64,000 nt of DNA from Bacteroidaceae bacterium (GTDB lineage: Bacteria; Bacteroidota; Bacteroidia; Bacteroidales; Bacteroidaceae). Made by a program: the position numbers and the translations under genes. A model generated the notes under the pieces. That model ran no database searches and had not been told where the DNA came from. It was given only the letters and a program-made list of their open reading frames with translations. The stretch covers positions 1 to 64,000 of the forward strand of contig JAFUKC010000002.1 in assembly GCA_017467885.1 (NCBI GenBank), in the 5' to 3' direction. Shown one piece after another: positions 1-8,520 of this stretch; position 1 is the stretch's first letter, and each line of letters starts with the position of its first letter.

Positions 1-62
1 GAATCGATAATGCAGCTGTAAATATATCATATCGTTTTGACCTTAAAAAACGCAAAAGATGA
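1..62 (+). CDS. 3' end of an upstream gene, probably an outer-membrane protein of the fimbrial operon
   Basis: An open frame entering from the left edge (codons from position 3) ends in TGA at 60-62 and gives a tail containing NISYRFDLKKRKR. Alternating residues followed by a basic end resemble a last beta strand of an outer-membrane barrel. The stop overlaps the next ATG as ATGA, so the two genes are translationally coupled. In Bacteroidales fimbrial operons a DUF3575/DUF3868-type protein often precedes the anchor gene. That identity is inference because only about 19 residues are visible. Confidence 0.45.
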   Translation, partial: IDNAAVNISYRFDLKKRKR

Positions 63-1111
63 AAAAGATATTACGCTACATATTGTTTTGTGTGATGTCG
101 CTGCTTGCGTTTTCAGGGTGCGATGTTCACGAATTTCCGGAGACTCCCGAATTTGTAAAACTGCATCTTCGTTTGAACCATGAAACGGATATGACCGAAT
201 GGGAACACCTATACGATGGCACTTCGGTCATCGAGCAGGGATTGGGCGAAACCTATGACAATCACCGCGATTATGGCAAGATACGCTACATCATCCGTGC
301 CTATCCTATATCGGAGAAGCAACGCACAATGCAGGACTATACACAGGAGTTCGTATTTACAAAGGATATAACAGAGGGGTACAACCACGAAGTGACCCTT
401 GATGTTCTGCCCGGCAACTACAACTTTATGGTATGGTCGGATTTGGTGCAGACAAGTGGCGACAGCCATTTCCACAATGCCGATAACTTCGCAGAAATCA
501 CCCTGCAAGGCGACCATAAGGGAAACAATGACTACCGTGATGCTTTCAGAGGTACGAACAACATAACACTTGTTTCGGATATTGTGGAGCATCAGCCGGA
601 TACGCTGGATATAGTAATGCAACGACCGCTTGCAAAATTTGAATTCATTACCAATGATTTACAGGAATTTATAGATAAAGAGATTGAATATCTGAAAAAA
701 GAAGCCGCTACACGTGGAGAAAATGCCCCGACACGAGTTGATACAGATAAGTACAAGGTCGTATTTCATTATTCGGGATTTATGCCTAACACCTATAATA
801 TGAATACAGACAAACCTATCGATTCTGCAACGGGAGTAATGTTTGAATCAAGACTCGGGATATTAAATGATAATGAAGCATCATTGGGATTTGACTATGT
901 ATTCGTAAACGGCAAGGAAGCCGGAGTATCCGTTCAAATTGGGTTGTATGATGGAGAAGATAGGCAGATTGCTCTGTCTGAACCTATTGATGTATCTTTA
1001 AGGAGAAGTCATCATACAATACTGAGAGGATCTTTTTTGATGCAACAGGCAACGGGAGGTATAGTTATAAATCCTGATTTTGATGAAAACCATAATATAG
1101 TAATTGACTGA
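59..1111 (+). CDS. FimB/Mfa2-family fimbrial anchor lipoprotein
   Basis: A 350-residue lipoprotein: N-terminal signal with lipobox ending at Cys21 (LLAFSGC), followed by the layout typical of the FimB/Mfa2 family, whose members anchor and limit the length of fimbriae on the outer membrane. Visible family features are an early aromatic-rich strand region and the RPLAKFEF segment near residue 190. It overlaps the upstream stop by 4 bases and is 2 bases from the next gene, so it heads or continues a fimbrial operon. Start chosen because the signal peptide begins exactly there. The family assignment rests on overall pattern, not a search. Confidence 0.75.
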   Translation: MKKILRYILFCVMSLLAFSGCDVHEFPETPEFVKLHLRLNHETDMTEWEHLYDGTSVIEQGLGETYDNHRDYGKIRYIIRAYPISEKQRTMQDYTQEFVFTKDITEGYNHEVTLDVLPGNYNFMVWSDLVQTSGDSHFHNADNFAEITLQGDHKGNNDYRDAFRGTNNITLVSDIVEHQPDTLDIVMQRPLAKFEFITNDLQEFIDKEIEYLKKEAATRGENAPTRVDTDKYKVVFHYSGFMPNTYNMNTDKPIDSATGVMFESRLGILNDNEASLGFDYVFVNGKEAGVSVQIGLYDGEDRQIALSEPIDVSLRRSHHTILRGSFLMQQATGGIVINPDFDENHNIVID

Positions 1112-1113
1112 CA

Positions 1114-3702
1114 ATGAAGATATATAGATATATAGGATACTTATTCTTTGCTTTTGCAGCCTCAATAATGTCTGCTTGTACTGATGAAGATATGTTGGGG
1201 CAGAGTGGAGATAGCGTGAACATAACATTCCGTCCGTCGTTGGGCGGTGAGTTGAATACCCGTGCCATAGGAGATGCTACAGGTATAGACCAACTGGTTG
1301 TCGCTGTTTACGAAGGGAACGGGACATTATCAAAAACATTCTCTTATTCGGAGGATTGGAACAATGTTCAGCAAGATGGTATAACACTCTCATTGATTGA
1401 GGGTCGAACATACAATATCATCTTCTGGGCACAGGATGCGGACAATAAGGCATACCGTCTGACCGATGACGGAAAGATAAGTGTGAGTTACGAAGAATAT
1501 CAGGATGGTGGGTTTGCCAAAATGGAGCAGTTAGATGCTTTCTACGCTACCGCGGAAGTGACTGTAGGGGCGCAAAAGGTAGAAGATAAGGGAACAATTT
1601 ATCTTACACGTCCGTTAGCTCAGGTCAACTTTGCCGACAATACCACAAAACCCATTCAGGGAACTCATAAGGCGGTGGTTACCTTCTACGGTTATCCCAC
1701 TTCTTTTGACCCGTTCTCCGGTACGGTTACGATGTCAGAAAGTGACATGTCTTTCATCTTTAAGTATTTTCCAGAAGAAGAGACTTTGAATATCAATAAT
1801 TCTCCATATTACTATGTGGCGAGCAATTATCTGTTTGCTCCGGCAGAAGGAACCACCTCTATTGAAGCTTCTCTCGACCTACAACAGATTGACGGAACAT
1901 CCATCAACACCTTTGAGTTCAGAGGTGAAAAAGCCATTACATTGGAGAAGAACAAAAAGACCAATGTACTTGGGGCTATTGTCCTTCAGCCTGAAACTTG
2001 GAGTGTGTGGGATGGTGAAATGCCTACGGAATCAACTTTAACTATTGACCCGGAGAATCAGAATCGTTATATCATTGATGAAGCCAATGATGTGGCTTGG
2101 CTAAGTGTTAAAGAGAATGCTCAAAGCCTTGCTGCCAATAGCACTTTCGTGATGACTGTCGATGTGGATATGAACAACGGCAGTGGTCTTGCGGCTATAC
2201 AACTTCCTTCGGGAAGTACATTGGACGGTGACGGACATACCATCAAAGGGTTGCAATTGGAAAATGCTCTCTTGGGTGATGTAACAGATATTACTGTCAA
2301 GAATTTAAATATAGAAGAAACTACAATAGAAAATAAGTCGGCCGATGTAACCCACATAGGGGTACTGGTCAATACACTCAAAGGAAGTAACACATTCAGT
2401 AATATCCATATAAAGAGTTCATCCGTCAGCACACAGAATGGTGCTGCAGGAGGTATTGTTGGATATATCTCCCGTAAAGATCCGAATAATCGGGAAGAGA
2501 CATTGACCGTAATTTTTGATGATTGCCATGTAACGGAAACAACCGTAAATGGTACACAAAGTGAAGGTTATTTTGTGGGATTACTTCGTGGTTATGATAA
2601 TAAAGAAACTTTGCAATTTAATAGTAATTGTACGCTTACGCTATCAGCTACGGCAGCACAAGCTGATGACTTTGTGTCGCCTTACCGTGAAGGTAATGAA
2701 GGTGCTTGGCTTGCGGACAATGACTATTCTAAATATGATGGTTGGTTAGGTGATGAAGAATGCTATCGCGGTACGGTGATGTATGGTGATAATAGGTTTA
2801 TTCCTTGTTGGGATGGTGTAAAGAAGATAACTCCTCTAAAAGATGGTACAACTCAACTCATTTATTCCGCTTTTGATTTGGCTAATTTACAAGAAGCAAC
2901 AGGAGTTCAAATTACATTCAAGTCAGATGTTGATATGGGAACAAAAGTCTTTGAACCTATAATGACTGCGACTAAAATTTATGGCAAAAGGGATAATAGC
3001 GATGGCAATTATGTTATCTATAATCTTAAAGTTGATACTGAGTTTTTGTCGGGGCCTTGGTATGGAGGAGCATTTATAAGAAAAATGACTTCTGGAAGTG
3101 TTGAGAATATAACAATTAAAGATGCAAATGTAAGCGTCAAAAATGCAGAGGGTGGTGAAGACGCATACGCATCTATATTGGTCGCAACAATTGAAGGTAA
3201 TAACGTAACAGTAAAGAATGTAAAGATTGATGGTGGATACTTAAAGGGTATAAATAAAATAGGGGGAATAGCAGGCTATGTCTCTTGTAACCTTCAAGCA
3301 ACAAACTGTATAGTAAATGGATTAACAATAGAGAACTTTACTATATCGAATACTGGGGATGTTTTTGAATCTTATGGTGAGATAGGTGGTTTGATAGGAC
3401 TTATTCAAGGCAATGGTAGTATAATATCTCAATGCCAAGTCAACAATTCGACACTTAACGTAAAAGCATCCGCACTTAGATACAATAACCGCTTCATAGG
3501 TACAGCAAATCCAAGCTCAGGGCAAAAGATAACCATTCAGACTAATTGTTCAGCCATAGGCAATAAGGTTACTAATGAAAGTAAATTGAAATATGGCGGT
3601 TTCTTAGGATTCGGTAGTAAAACTTTTGACTTGCTTGGTGGATATTCATTATCAGTACTTCAAGGAGGTGATGTTTATTGGGGGAATACTAAATTGAAAT
3701 AA
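1114..3702 (+). CDS. Large fimbrillin-like lipoprotein with C-terminal adhesin-type repeats (DUF6562-like N-terminus)
   Basis: 862 residues. A signal peptide with lipobox Cys22 is followed by a fimbrillin-like domain (about 35-295) containing TRAIGD with Arg50, a site like the Arg at which fimbrial precursors are processed in Porphyromonas, then the shared YNIIFWAQD and RPLAQVNF signatures. From about residue 300 the chain becomes a series of short beta-rich units with glycine turns (for example GAAGGIVGYIS, KIGGIAGYVS and GEIGGLIGLI), resembling GLUG or beta-helix repeats of Bacteroidales surface adhesins. It lies in the same operon as the anchor protein. Probably a tip adhesin or large structural subunit; the ligand is unknown. 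Confidence 0.65.
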   Translation: MKIYRYIGYLFFAFAASIMSACTDEDMLGQSGDSVNITFRPSLGGELNTRAIGDATGIDQLVVAVYEGNGTLSKTFSYSEDWNNVQQDGITLSLIEGRTYNIIFWAQDADNKAYRLTDDGKISVSYEEYQDGGFAKMEQLDAFYATAEVTVGAQKVEDKGTIYLTRPLAQVNFADNTTKPIQGTHKAVVTFYGYPTSFDPFSGTVTMSESDMSFIFKYFPEEETLNINNSPYYYVASNYLFAPAEGTTSIEASLDLQQIDGTSINTFEFRGEKAITLEKNKKTNVLGAIVLQPETWSVWDGEMPTESTLTIDPENQNRYIIDEANDVAWLSVKENAQSLAANSTFVMTVDVDMNNGSGLAAIQLPSGSTLDGDGHTIKGLQLENALLGDVTDITVKNLNIEETTIENKSADVTHIGVLVNTLKGSNTFSNIHIKSSSVSTQNGAAGGIVGYISRKDPNNREETLTVIFDDCHVTETTVNGTQSEGYFVGLLRGYDNKETLQFNSNCTLTLSATAAQADDFVSPYREGNEGAWLADNDYSKYDGWLGDEECYRGTVMYGDNRFIPCWDGVKKITPLKDGTTQLIYSAFDLANLQEATGVQITFKSDVDMGTKVFEPIMTATKIYGKRDNSDGNYVIYNLKVDTEFLSGPWYGGAFIRKMTSGSVENITIKDANVSVKNAEGGEDAYASILVATIEGNNVTVKNVKIDGGYLKGINKIGGIAGYVSCNLQATNCIVNGLTIENFTISNTGDVFESYGEIGGLIGLIQGNGSIISQCQVNNSTLNVKASALRYNNRFIGTANPSSGQKITIQTNCSAIGNKVTNESKLKYGGFLGFGSKTFDLLGGYSLSVLQGGDVYWGNTKLK

Positions 3703-3730
3703 TAATATAAGTGTAATATAGATAATCAAT

Positions 3731-4636
3731 ATGAAAAAATTAATCTATCTGCTATTGGCAATGCCACTGCTCTTTACATCGTGCAGTAAAGACGAAGGGA
3801 TGGCGAGTGAAGAAACAGTTCAAGTAAGTTTCAGTACAGAACTGCCGAAACGAATTGGCACACGTGCAGGCACGACTGATTTGAATGTCAATAAGGTGGT
3901 GTGTGCCGTATTTGAGGACGGAGAAGAAATCACAACCTTGCGTGATGAAATTGAAATCAAAGAAGGAGAAGAAATCGTATTTGCTCCTCGCTTGATTAAA
4001 GGTCGTACATACGATGTTGTCTTTTGGGCAATGAAAGACAACAATTACGATGTGGACGATATGACCTCAATTACTCGTGCTTCGGAAACAACAGCAGCTG
4101 AAAGTGATTTTGATGCATTCACAGAAAGTGTAGAGGTCGAAGTAACAGGCTCCAAGTCGGAAACTGTAACACTTAAACGCCCATTGGCACAACTGAATCT
4201 TGGTGTAACCCCAGATGATTGGAATGCAGTGGCAAGTGAAAAAACTTTTGGAATGAAGCCCACAAAGATGATTATAACACTAACTGGTAAGGATACATTC
4301 AACGCCCTCACAGGTGCAACCACTGGGGAGGATAAAGAGGTTACATATACTCTTGATGTGTCCGGTGAAGACCTCGTGGCGGGGGATGAGACCTACAAAA
4401 GCATTGCAATGTGCTATGTATATCCCGATGCAGGACAAGAGAATATAGATATTACATACACTATCTATGACCAAGACAATGACGTAATTCGTGAAGATGT
4501 AACCATTCAAAACATTCCGTTGGAAAATAACTATCGTACGAATGTGGTAGGCGGCCTGTTGACAGGAACAATTACATATACCATCACTTTCGAGAAGGAT
4601 TTCAATACGACCGAAAATAACGAGACTATAGAATAA
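3731..4636 (+). CDS. Fimbrillin-like lipoprotein, short form (DUF6562-like)
   Basis: 301 residues with lipobox Cys18 (LLFTSC) and TRAGTTD around Arg45. It contains the same core as its two neighbours: KVVCAVFEDGEE, RTYDVVFWAM and RPLAQLNLGV, ending with NYRTNVVGGLLTG. It lacks the long repeat domain of the flanking paralogues, so it looks like the bare subunit form of the family and may be a structural pilin. It follows the preceding gene by 28 bases and is probably in the same operon. Function is inferred from family resemblance and operon position. Confidence 0.65.
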   Translation: MKKLIYLLLAMPLLFTSCSKDEGMASEETVQVSFSTELPKRIGTRAGTTDLNVNKVVCAVFEDGEEITTLRDEIEIKEGEEIVFAPRLIKGRTYDVVFWAMKDNNYDVDDMTSITRASETTAAESDFDAFTESVEVEVTGSKSETVTLKRPLAQLNLGVTPDDWNAVASEKTFGMKPTKMIITLTGKDTFNALTGATTGEDKEVTYTLDVSGEDLVAGDETYKSIAMCYVYPDAGQENIDITYTIYDQDNDVIREDVTIQNIPLENNYRTNVVGGLLTGTITYTITFEKDFNTTENNETIE

Positions 4637-4875
4637 AGTATAACCAGTTAATTCAATTTCAAGAAACAGAGTTAGATAGTACAAAGAAACAATTGGAATC
4701 ATTATGTGATTCTTTTGGAATCTCTCAATGGAGATTTCTACTATGATGAATTTGCTCCCTAAGGAATCATCCTTATGAACACTGGACGAGATCCGGCATA
4801 TGCAAATATGTGGGAAAGCGTGAAAAGAAAGAAAATAATATAAACTTTTAATTATTAATTTAAAAACATTTCAAG
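4637..4875 (+). other. Intergenic stretch with a coding-like fragment lacking a start
   Basis: The 239 bases between the second and third fimbrillin-like genes hold no complete gene. One frame (about 4636-4746, ending TGA at 4744-4746) reads like protein, with QFQETELDSTKKQLESLCDS and FGISQWRFLL, but has no start codon. It may be a remnant of a lost gene or chance. The last 40 bases are very AT-rich and precede the next ATG, as usual for leader DNA in this group. Confidence 0.25.
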
Positions 4876-7335
4876 ATGAAAAAGAATTTGTTTATGAGTA
4901 TGCTTGCAATGGCAGGTATGCTGTTTGCGACCTCGTGTTCGCAAGACGAATTGCTTAACGAGCCTACAACGGGCGATTACGTTAATGCAAAGTTCACAAT
5001 TGGTACGACTGATGGTATTGCTACCCGTGCAACAATCGGAAATGGCACAAAGGCCGATAAGGTTGCTTGTGCCGTGTATGACGAAGAAGGTACCGAGTTG
5101 ACAACCTTATATAAAGTTGTCGATGTAGTAGATAAGAAGGCTACTTATGAAATTCGCTTGGCAAAGGGTCAGAAATATCGTGTAGCATTCTTTGCTTACA
5201 ATTCTACTGCTGACGCATACGATGTAACCAACTTGAAGAATATTACAGTAAAGGATTCTCAGAATTCAAACATTGAAAACCGTGATGCATTTACAGCATA
5301 TTTTGACGTCGATGCTACAGTGAATGCCATCAACGAGGATGTAACTCTTTATCGTCCGTTCGCTCAGCTTAACTTGGGTGTAGATAAAACAGAATGGACT
5401 GATGCAGTAAATGCTGGTGTAACAGTTAGCAAGAGTAAGATTGTCGTTACTAATGTTTACAATCAATTCAGTGCATACGACAATGCTGTTGTAGCAACAG
5501 CTGAACCTGTAACAATGACATTTGAGATGAATACCATTCCAACCGAAGAACTTGAAGTAGATGTTGACCGCGATGGTAAAATCGCAGATACAGAAAAGTT
5601 CAAGTACCTCGCCTTGAATTATCTGCTTGTTGGCGATGCAGGAAGCGAAAAATCGTTGACTGATGTTGAGTTTGTATGGGAAAATTCAGATGCATCAAAA
5701 ACCAACAATCCTACAACTCACTTCAAGAACATCCCTGTTCAGCGTAACTACCGTACTAACATTATCGGTAAACTCCTGACCAATCCTGCCACATTCAACA
5801 TTATCATTGATGAAAGATTTGAAAAGCCTGATTATATTGTTGATGCTCCTTGGGATGGTACATCTGTAGAAGAACCTGCAAAGGATGCAGATGGTGCATA
5901 TGTAGTAAAGACTGCTGCTGAATTGGTTTGGTTGGCAAATCGACCTACAACAGATGCAAATGGAGATCCTTATCTCAATGACATCAAACTTGCCAGCGAT
6001 ATCGACTTGAATGGAAATGACATTAATGCCATTACATTCAAAGGTACATTTGACGGTCAGAATCATACAATCAGCAATCTTGTGTTGGTTTCGTATGATG
6101 GTACCAGCACCGGTGCAGGTTTGTTCGGTGAACGTACAATGGGTACCATCAAGAACCTTAAGATTAAAAATGCTACTGCAGATGTGACTGCCAATGAAGA
6201 TGGTTATGCAGGAGCCGTATTGGCAGCTATTACCGACCAAGGTGATGTAACATTGGAAAATGTACACGTCTATAATTCAGACATCAAGGGTGTTATGAGT
6301 GTAGGTGGTTTGGTAGGATCTCAGCTTGCCGCTAACGTTAAACTGACTCTGAACAACTGCTCAGTGAACGATACAAAGGTTGGAAATAACTTGGTTACGG
6401 ATAAAACTGAAAACGGACATGTTGCAGGTTTGGTTGGTCGTGTAAATGGCACTTTGACCATCAATGAGAATGTATCTCTTAACAATGTGGATGTTACAGG
6501 CTATTATTCTGAAAAGCGTAAAGAAGCGTCTATCGATGCTGTTGCCGCAACGAATGTAAAAGACAATTTGGGTACTATCACCGGCACCGCAACAACCAAT
6601 AATGTTACAGTAAGTAAGATTCCTACAACCGCAAGTGCTGGCAATGCAACAATCGCATCTGCAAGCGGTATGTTTGCTTTTGCAAATTCTGTAAACGCAG
6701 GTGGTAATAACTACAGTGGTAAGACTGTTACTTTGGCTGCAGACATTGATTTGGACAACCAAGATTGGGAACCAATCGGTCAAACTGGAGAAACGCAATT
6801 TAACGGAACGTTTGATGGCGGAACTTACACTATTTCAAATCTTGCAATAAACTCAAAGGATCAGAGTGATGAGTCTCATTATGCATCAGGTTTATTCGGA
6901 TGGACAGAAGTTGGAACTTTGAAAAATATAACTATAAAAGGAGCAAAAGTAGAAGGTGGACATTTATGTGCTGCTGTAATCGGTTATGTTTCGGGATCTG
7001 TAAAAGTTGAGTCTTGCAAAGTTTCTAATGCAGAAATTAATTGTGCAGAGCAGAGTACAGATGATACTGATCCAGAAGGTGATAAGGCTGCTTGTATCGT
7101 TGGACAGGTAGGTGGTGGTCCTGATGTGGAAGGTTACATAACAGTAAGCAACTGTAGTGCTGAAAATTCTGTAGTAAAAGCAGGTCGTGATGCCGGTCAG
7201 ATTGTTGGTACCGCAACAAGTGGAAACGCTAAATACGTGGATGTTAATTCATGCTCAGCTACCAATGTAACTGTAGAGTGGAACAATACTTCAACTGGAA
7301 AAAACATTAATAACACTATTATTGGTCGAAGCTAA
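4876..7335 (+). CDS. Large fimbrillin-like lipoprotein with two adhesin-type repeat blocks (DUF6562-like N-terminus)
   Basis: 819 residues, lipobox Cys21 (LFATSC) and TRATIG around Arg51. Residues about 38-310 match the other two paralogues (KVACAVYDEEG, YRVAFFAYN, RPFAQLNLGV, NYRTNIIGKLL). The C-terminal part contains two related blocks, about 345-470 and 590-800, each starting with an element like LASDIDLNG or LAADIDLDN, then GTFDGQ/GGTYTISNL, a GLFG turn and IKNLKIKNA-type strands. This is the layout of GLUG/beta-helix surface proteins. A strong terminator follows, so it ends the fimbrial operon, although the 239-base gap before it may hold a separate promoter. Confidence 0.65.
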   Translation: MKKNLFMSMLAMAGMLFATSCSQDELLNEPTTGDYVNAKFTIGTTDGIATRATIGNGTKADKVACAVYDEEGTELTTLYKVVDVVDKKATYEIRLAKGQKYRVAFFAYNSTADAYDVTNLKNITVKDSQNSNIENRDAFTAYFDVDATVNAINEDVTLYRPFAQLNLGVDKTEWTDAVNAGVTVSKSKIVVTNVYNQFSAYDNAVVATAEPVTMTFEMNTIPTEELEVDVDRDGKIADTEKFKYLALNYLLVGDAGSEKSLTDVEFVWENSDASKTNNPTTHFKNIPVQRNYRTNIIGKLLTNPATFNIIIDERFEKPDYIVDAPWDGTSVEEPAKDADGAYVVKTAAELVWLANRPTTDANGDPYLNDIKLASDIDLNGNDINAITFKGTFDGQNHTISNLVLVSYDGTSTGAGLFGERTMGTIKNLKIKNATADVTANEDGYAGAVLAAITDQGDVTLENVHVYNSDIKGVMSVGGLVGSQLAANVKLTLNNCSVNDTKVGNNLVTDKTENGHVAGLVGRVNGTLTINENVSLNNVDVTGYYSEKRKEASIDAVAATNVKDNLGTITGTATTNNVTVSKIPTTASAGNATIASASGMFAFANSVNAGGNNYSGKTVTLAADIDLDNQDWEPIGQTGETQFNGTFDGGTYTISNLAINSKDQSDESHYASGLFGWTEVGTLKNITIKGAKVEGGHLCAAVIGYVSGSVKVESCKVSNAEINCAEQSTDDTDPEGDKAACIVGQVGGGPDVEGYITVSNCSAENSVVKAGRDAGQIVGTATSGNAKYVDVNSCSATNVTVEWNNTSTGKNINNTIIGRS

Positions 7336-7355
7336 TAATATTTTCAGAAATCGGA

Positions 7356-7386
7356 CAGCACTCCTCCCCGTGAGGGGTGCTGTTTT
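7356..7386 (+). terminator. Rho-independent terminator of the fimbrial cluster
   Basis: CAGCAC-T-CCTC pairs with GAGG-G-GTGCTG (11 pairs including one G-T), loop CCCGT, followed by TTTT. It lies 20 bases after the stop of the last fimbrillin-like gene. Confidence 0.85.
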
Positions 7387-7430
7387 CACAAAATCAAGCC
7401 CCGAAACTCAATCTTACGTGTGATTCTGAC

Positions 7431-7658
7431 TTTCGGGACTTCCCGAAACACTGAACGAGGGACAAAACAAACCTTCGGAACTTCCCGAAACCTTGTTCTG
7501 CAAGTGATTCTAACTTTCGGGACTTCCCGAAACACTGAACGAGGGACAAAACAAACCTTCGGAACTTCCCGAAACCTTGTTCTGCAAGTGATTCTAACTT
7601 TCGGGAACTCCCGACACTCGGAACGAGGTGAAGAACAGCCTTTCGGGGCTTCCCGACA
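7431..7658. repeat. Array of six palindromes at exact 42-base spacing
   Basis: Six copies of a palindrome close to TTTCGGGACTTCCCGAAA begin at 7431, 7473, 7515, 7557, 7599 and 7641. The larger repeat is 84 bases (7421, 7505, 7589), made of two different 42-base halves; the first two 84-base copies differ at one base and the third has diverged. Because 42 is divisible by 3, long open frames exist on both strands (a 14-residue peptide repeat with TFGTSRN), which I regard as a by-product. The array lies between a terminator and the DUF6261 gene and ends 39 bases before that start codon. Confidence 0.9.
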
Positions 7659-7697
7659 AACAAAACGATTGTTAAACCCAATAAAATCAGATTAGTT

Positions 7698-8429
7698 ATG
7701 GTACAAATCAATGCTTTGGACATCAGCCGCCTCCGCAACGATGAGGATTTCGGCTACCAATCGAGAGTGCTGAGTATGGCTACGGCTATGCTTACGCAAG
7801 AGGTGGACACACCTGTGGTTGCAGCCTATCAGACAGTCCTGACCGCCTTTGACGAAGCCTTGAAACAGGCTTCCAAGAACAGCCAAACCGCAGCGGTGGC
7901 AGCAGCCGATGAGGAGGTTGACCATCTATACACAGGATTGACACTCTACCTCCGTTCGCTGGCCTATCACCCTGCCGAAGCAACCCGAATGGCTGCTGAA
8001 GGGGTACTAATCATCATTGACAAGTACGGCAAACTGACCGGCCTGCCATACAATCAGCAGTACGGTGCGTTGCAGAACTCGATGCAGGAACTCACAGCCC
8101 TGCCCGAAGAAACCATCACTCTGCTGCACCTTGCCGACTGGTTGGCAGAACTCAGCTCTGCCATCGCCCGATTCCAGAACGCACGCGATATGCAGACTGC
8201 CGAGCAGAGCAACTATCAGGTGGGCTTGGTGAAGGAGACCCGTACCGCAGCCGATGCAGCCTACAAGCAGTTCGTGGCAAGCATCAACGCCTTTGCCATT
8301 GCCTTCGGTGAAACCAATTACGCTACATTCATCAATCAAATGAATGTGATGATTGCCGATATGCAAGCAGAACTGAAAGCCCGCAAGACCCGTGCTGAAA
8401 ATGCGAAGGAAGAGACGGCAACGGAATAG
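7698..8429 (+). CDS. DUF6261 family protein
   Basis: 243 residues, helical and glutamine/alanine-rich, without signal peptide or membrane segment, so probably cytoplasmic. The opening VQINALDISRLRNDEDFGY and overall length fit DUF6261, a Bacteroidota family of unknown function. No catalytic motif is recognisable. It stands alone behind the 42-base hairpin array and ends at a bidirectional terminator. The ATG at 7698 is the first in frame outside the array. Family assignment is from memory of the pattern; the function is unknown. Confidence 0.7.
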   Translation: MVQINALDISRLRNDEDFGYQSRVLSMATAMLTQEVDTPVVAAYQTVLTAFDEALKQASKNSQTAAVAAADEEVDHLYTGLTLYLRSLAYHPAEATRMAAEGVLIIIDKYGKLTGLPYNQQYGALQNSMQELTALPEETITLLHLADWLAELSSAIARFQNARDMQTAEQSNYQVGLVKETRTAADAAYKQFVASINAFAIAFGETNYATFINQMNVMIADMQAELKARKTRAENAKEETATE

Positions 8430-8465
8430 GACGAGGGGATTTGTATCGGAACAATTCTAAGTGCA

Positions 8466-8503
8466 AGTGAGGGCGGCATACAGGTAAAGATGCCGCCCTC
8501 ACT
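8466..8503. terminator. Bidirectional terminator between convergent genes
   Basis: A perfect 14-bp stem, AGTGAGGGCGGCAT with ATGCCGCCCTCACT, and a 10-base loop. It lies between the DUF6261 gene and the ATPase gene, which converge here. Confidence 0.85.
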
Positions 8504-8520
8504 CTTTGAATGATTATCCA

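Noticed and set aside
7421..7658. CRISPR-like array
   Set aside because: The whole 42-base unit is conserved, with no variable spacers, and no cas genes are present.
7420..7695. Open frame of 91 codons through the hairpin array, and a 114-codon frame on the other strand
   Set aside because: Both stay open because the repeat is a multiple of 3. The peptide is a low-complexity 14-residue repeat, the forward start is a GTG inside the repeat, and the DNA is better explained as a hairpin array.
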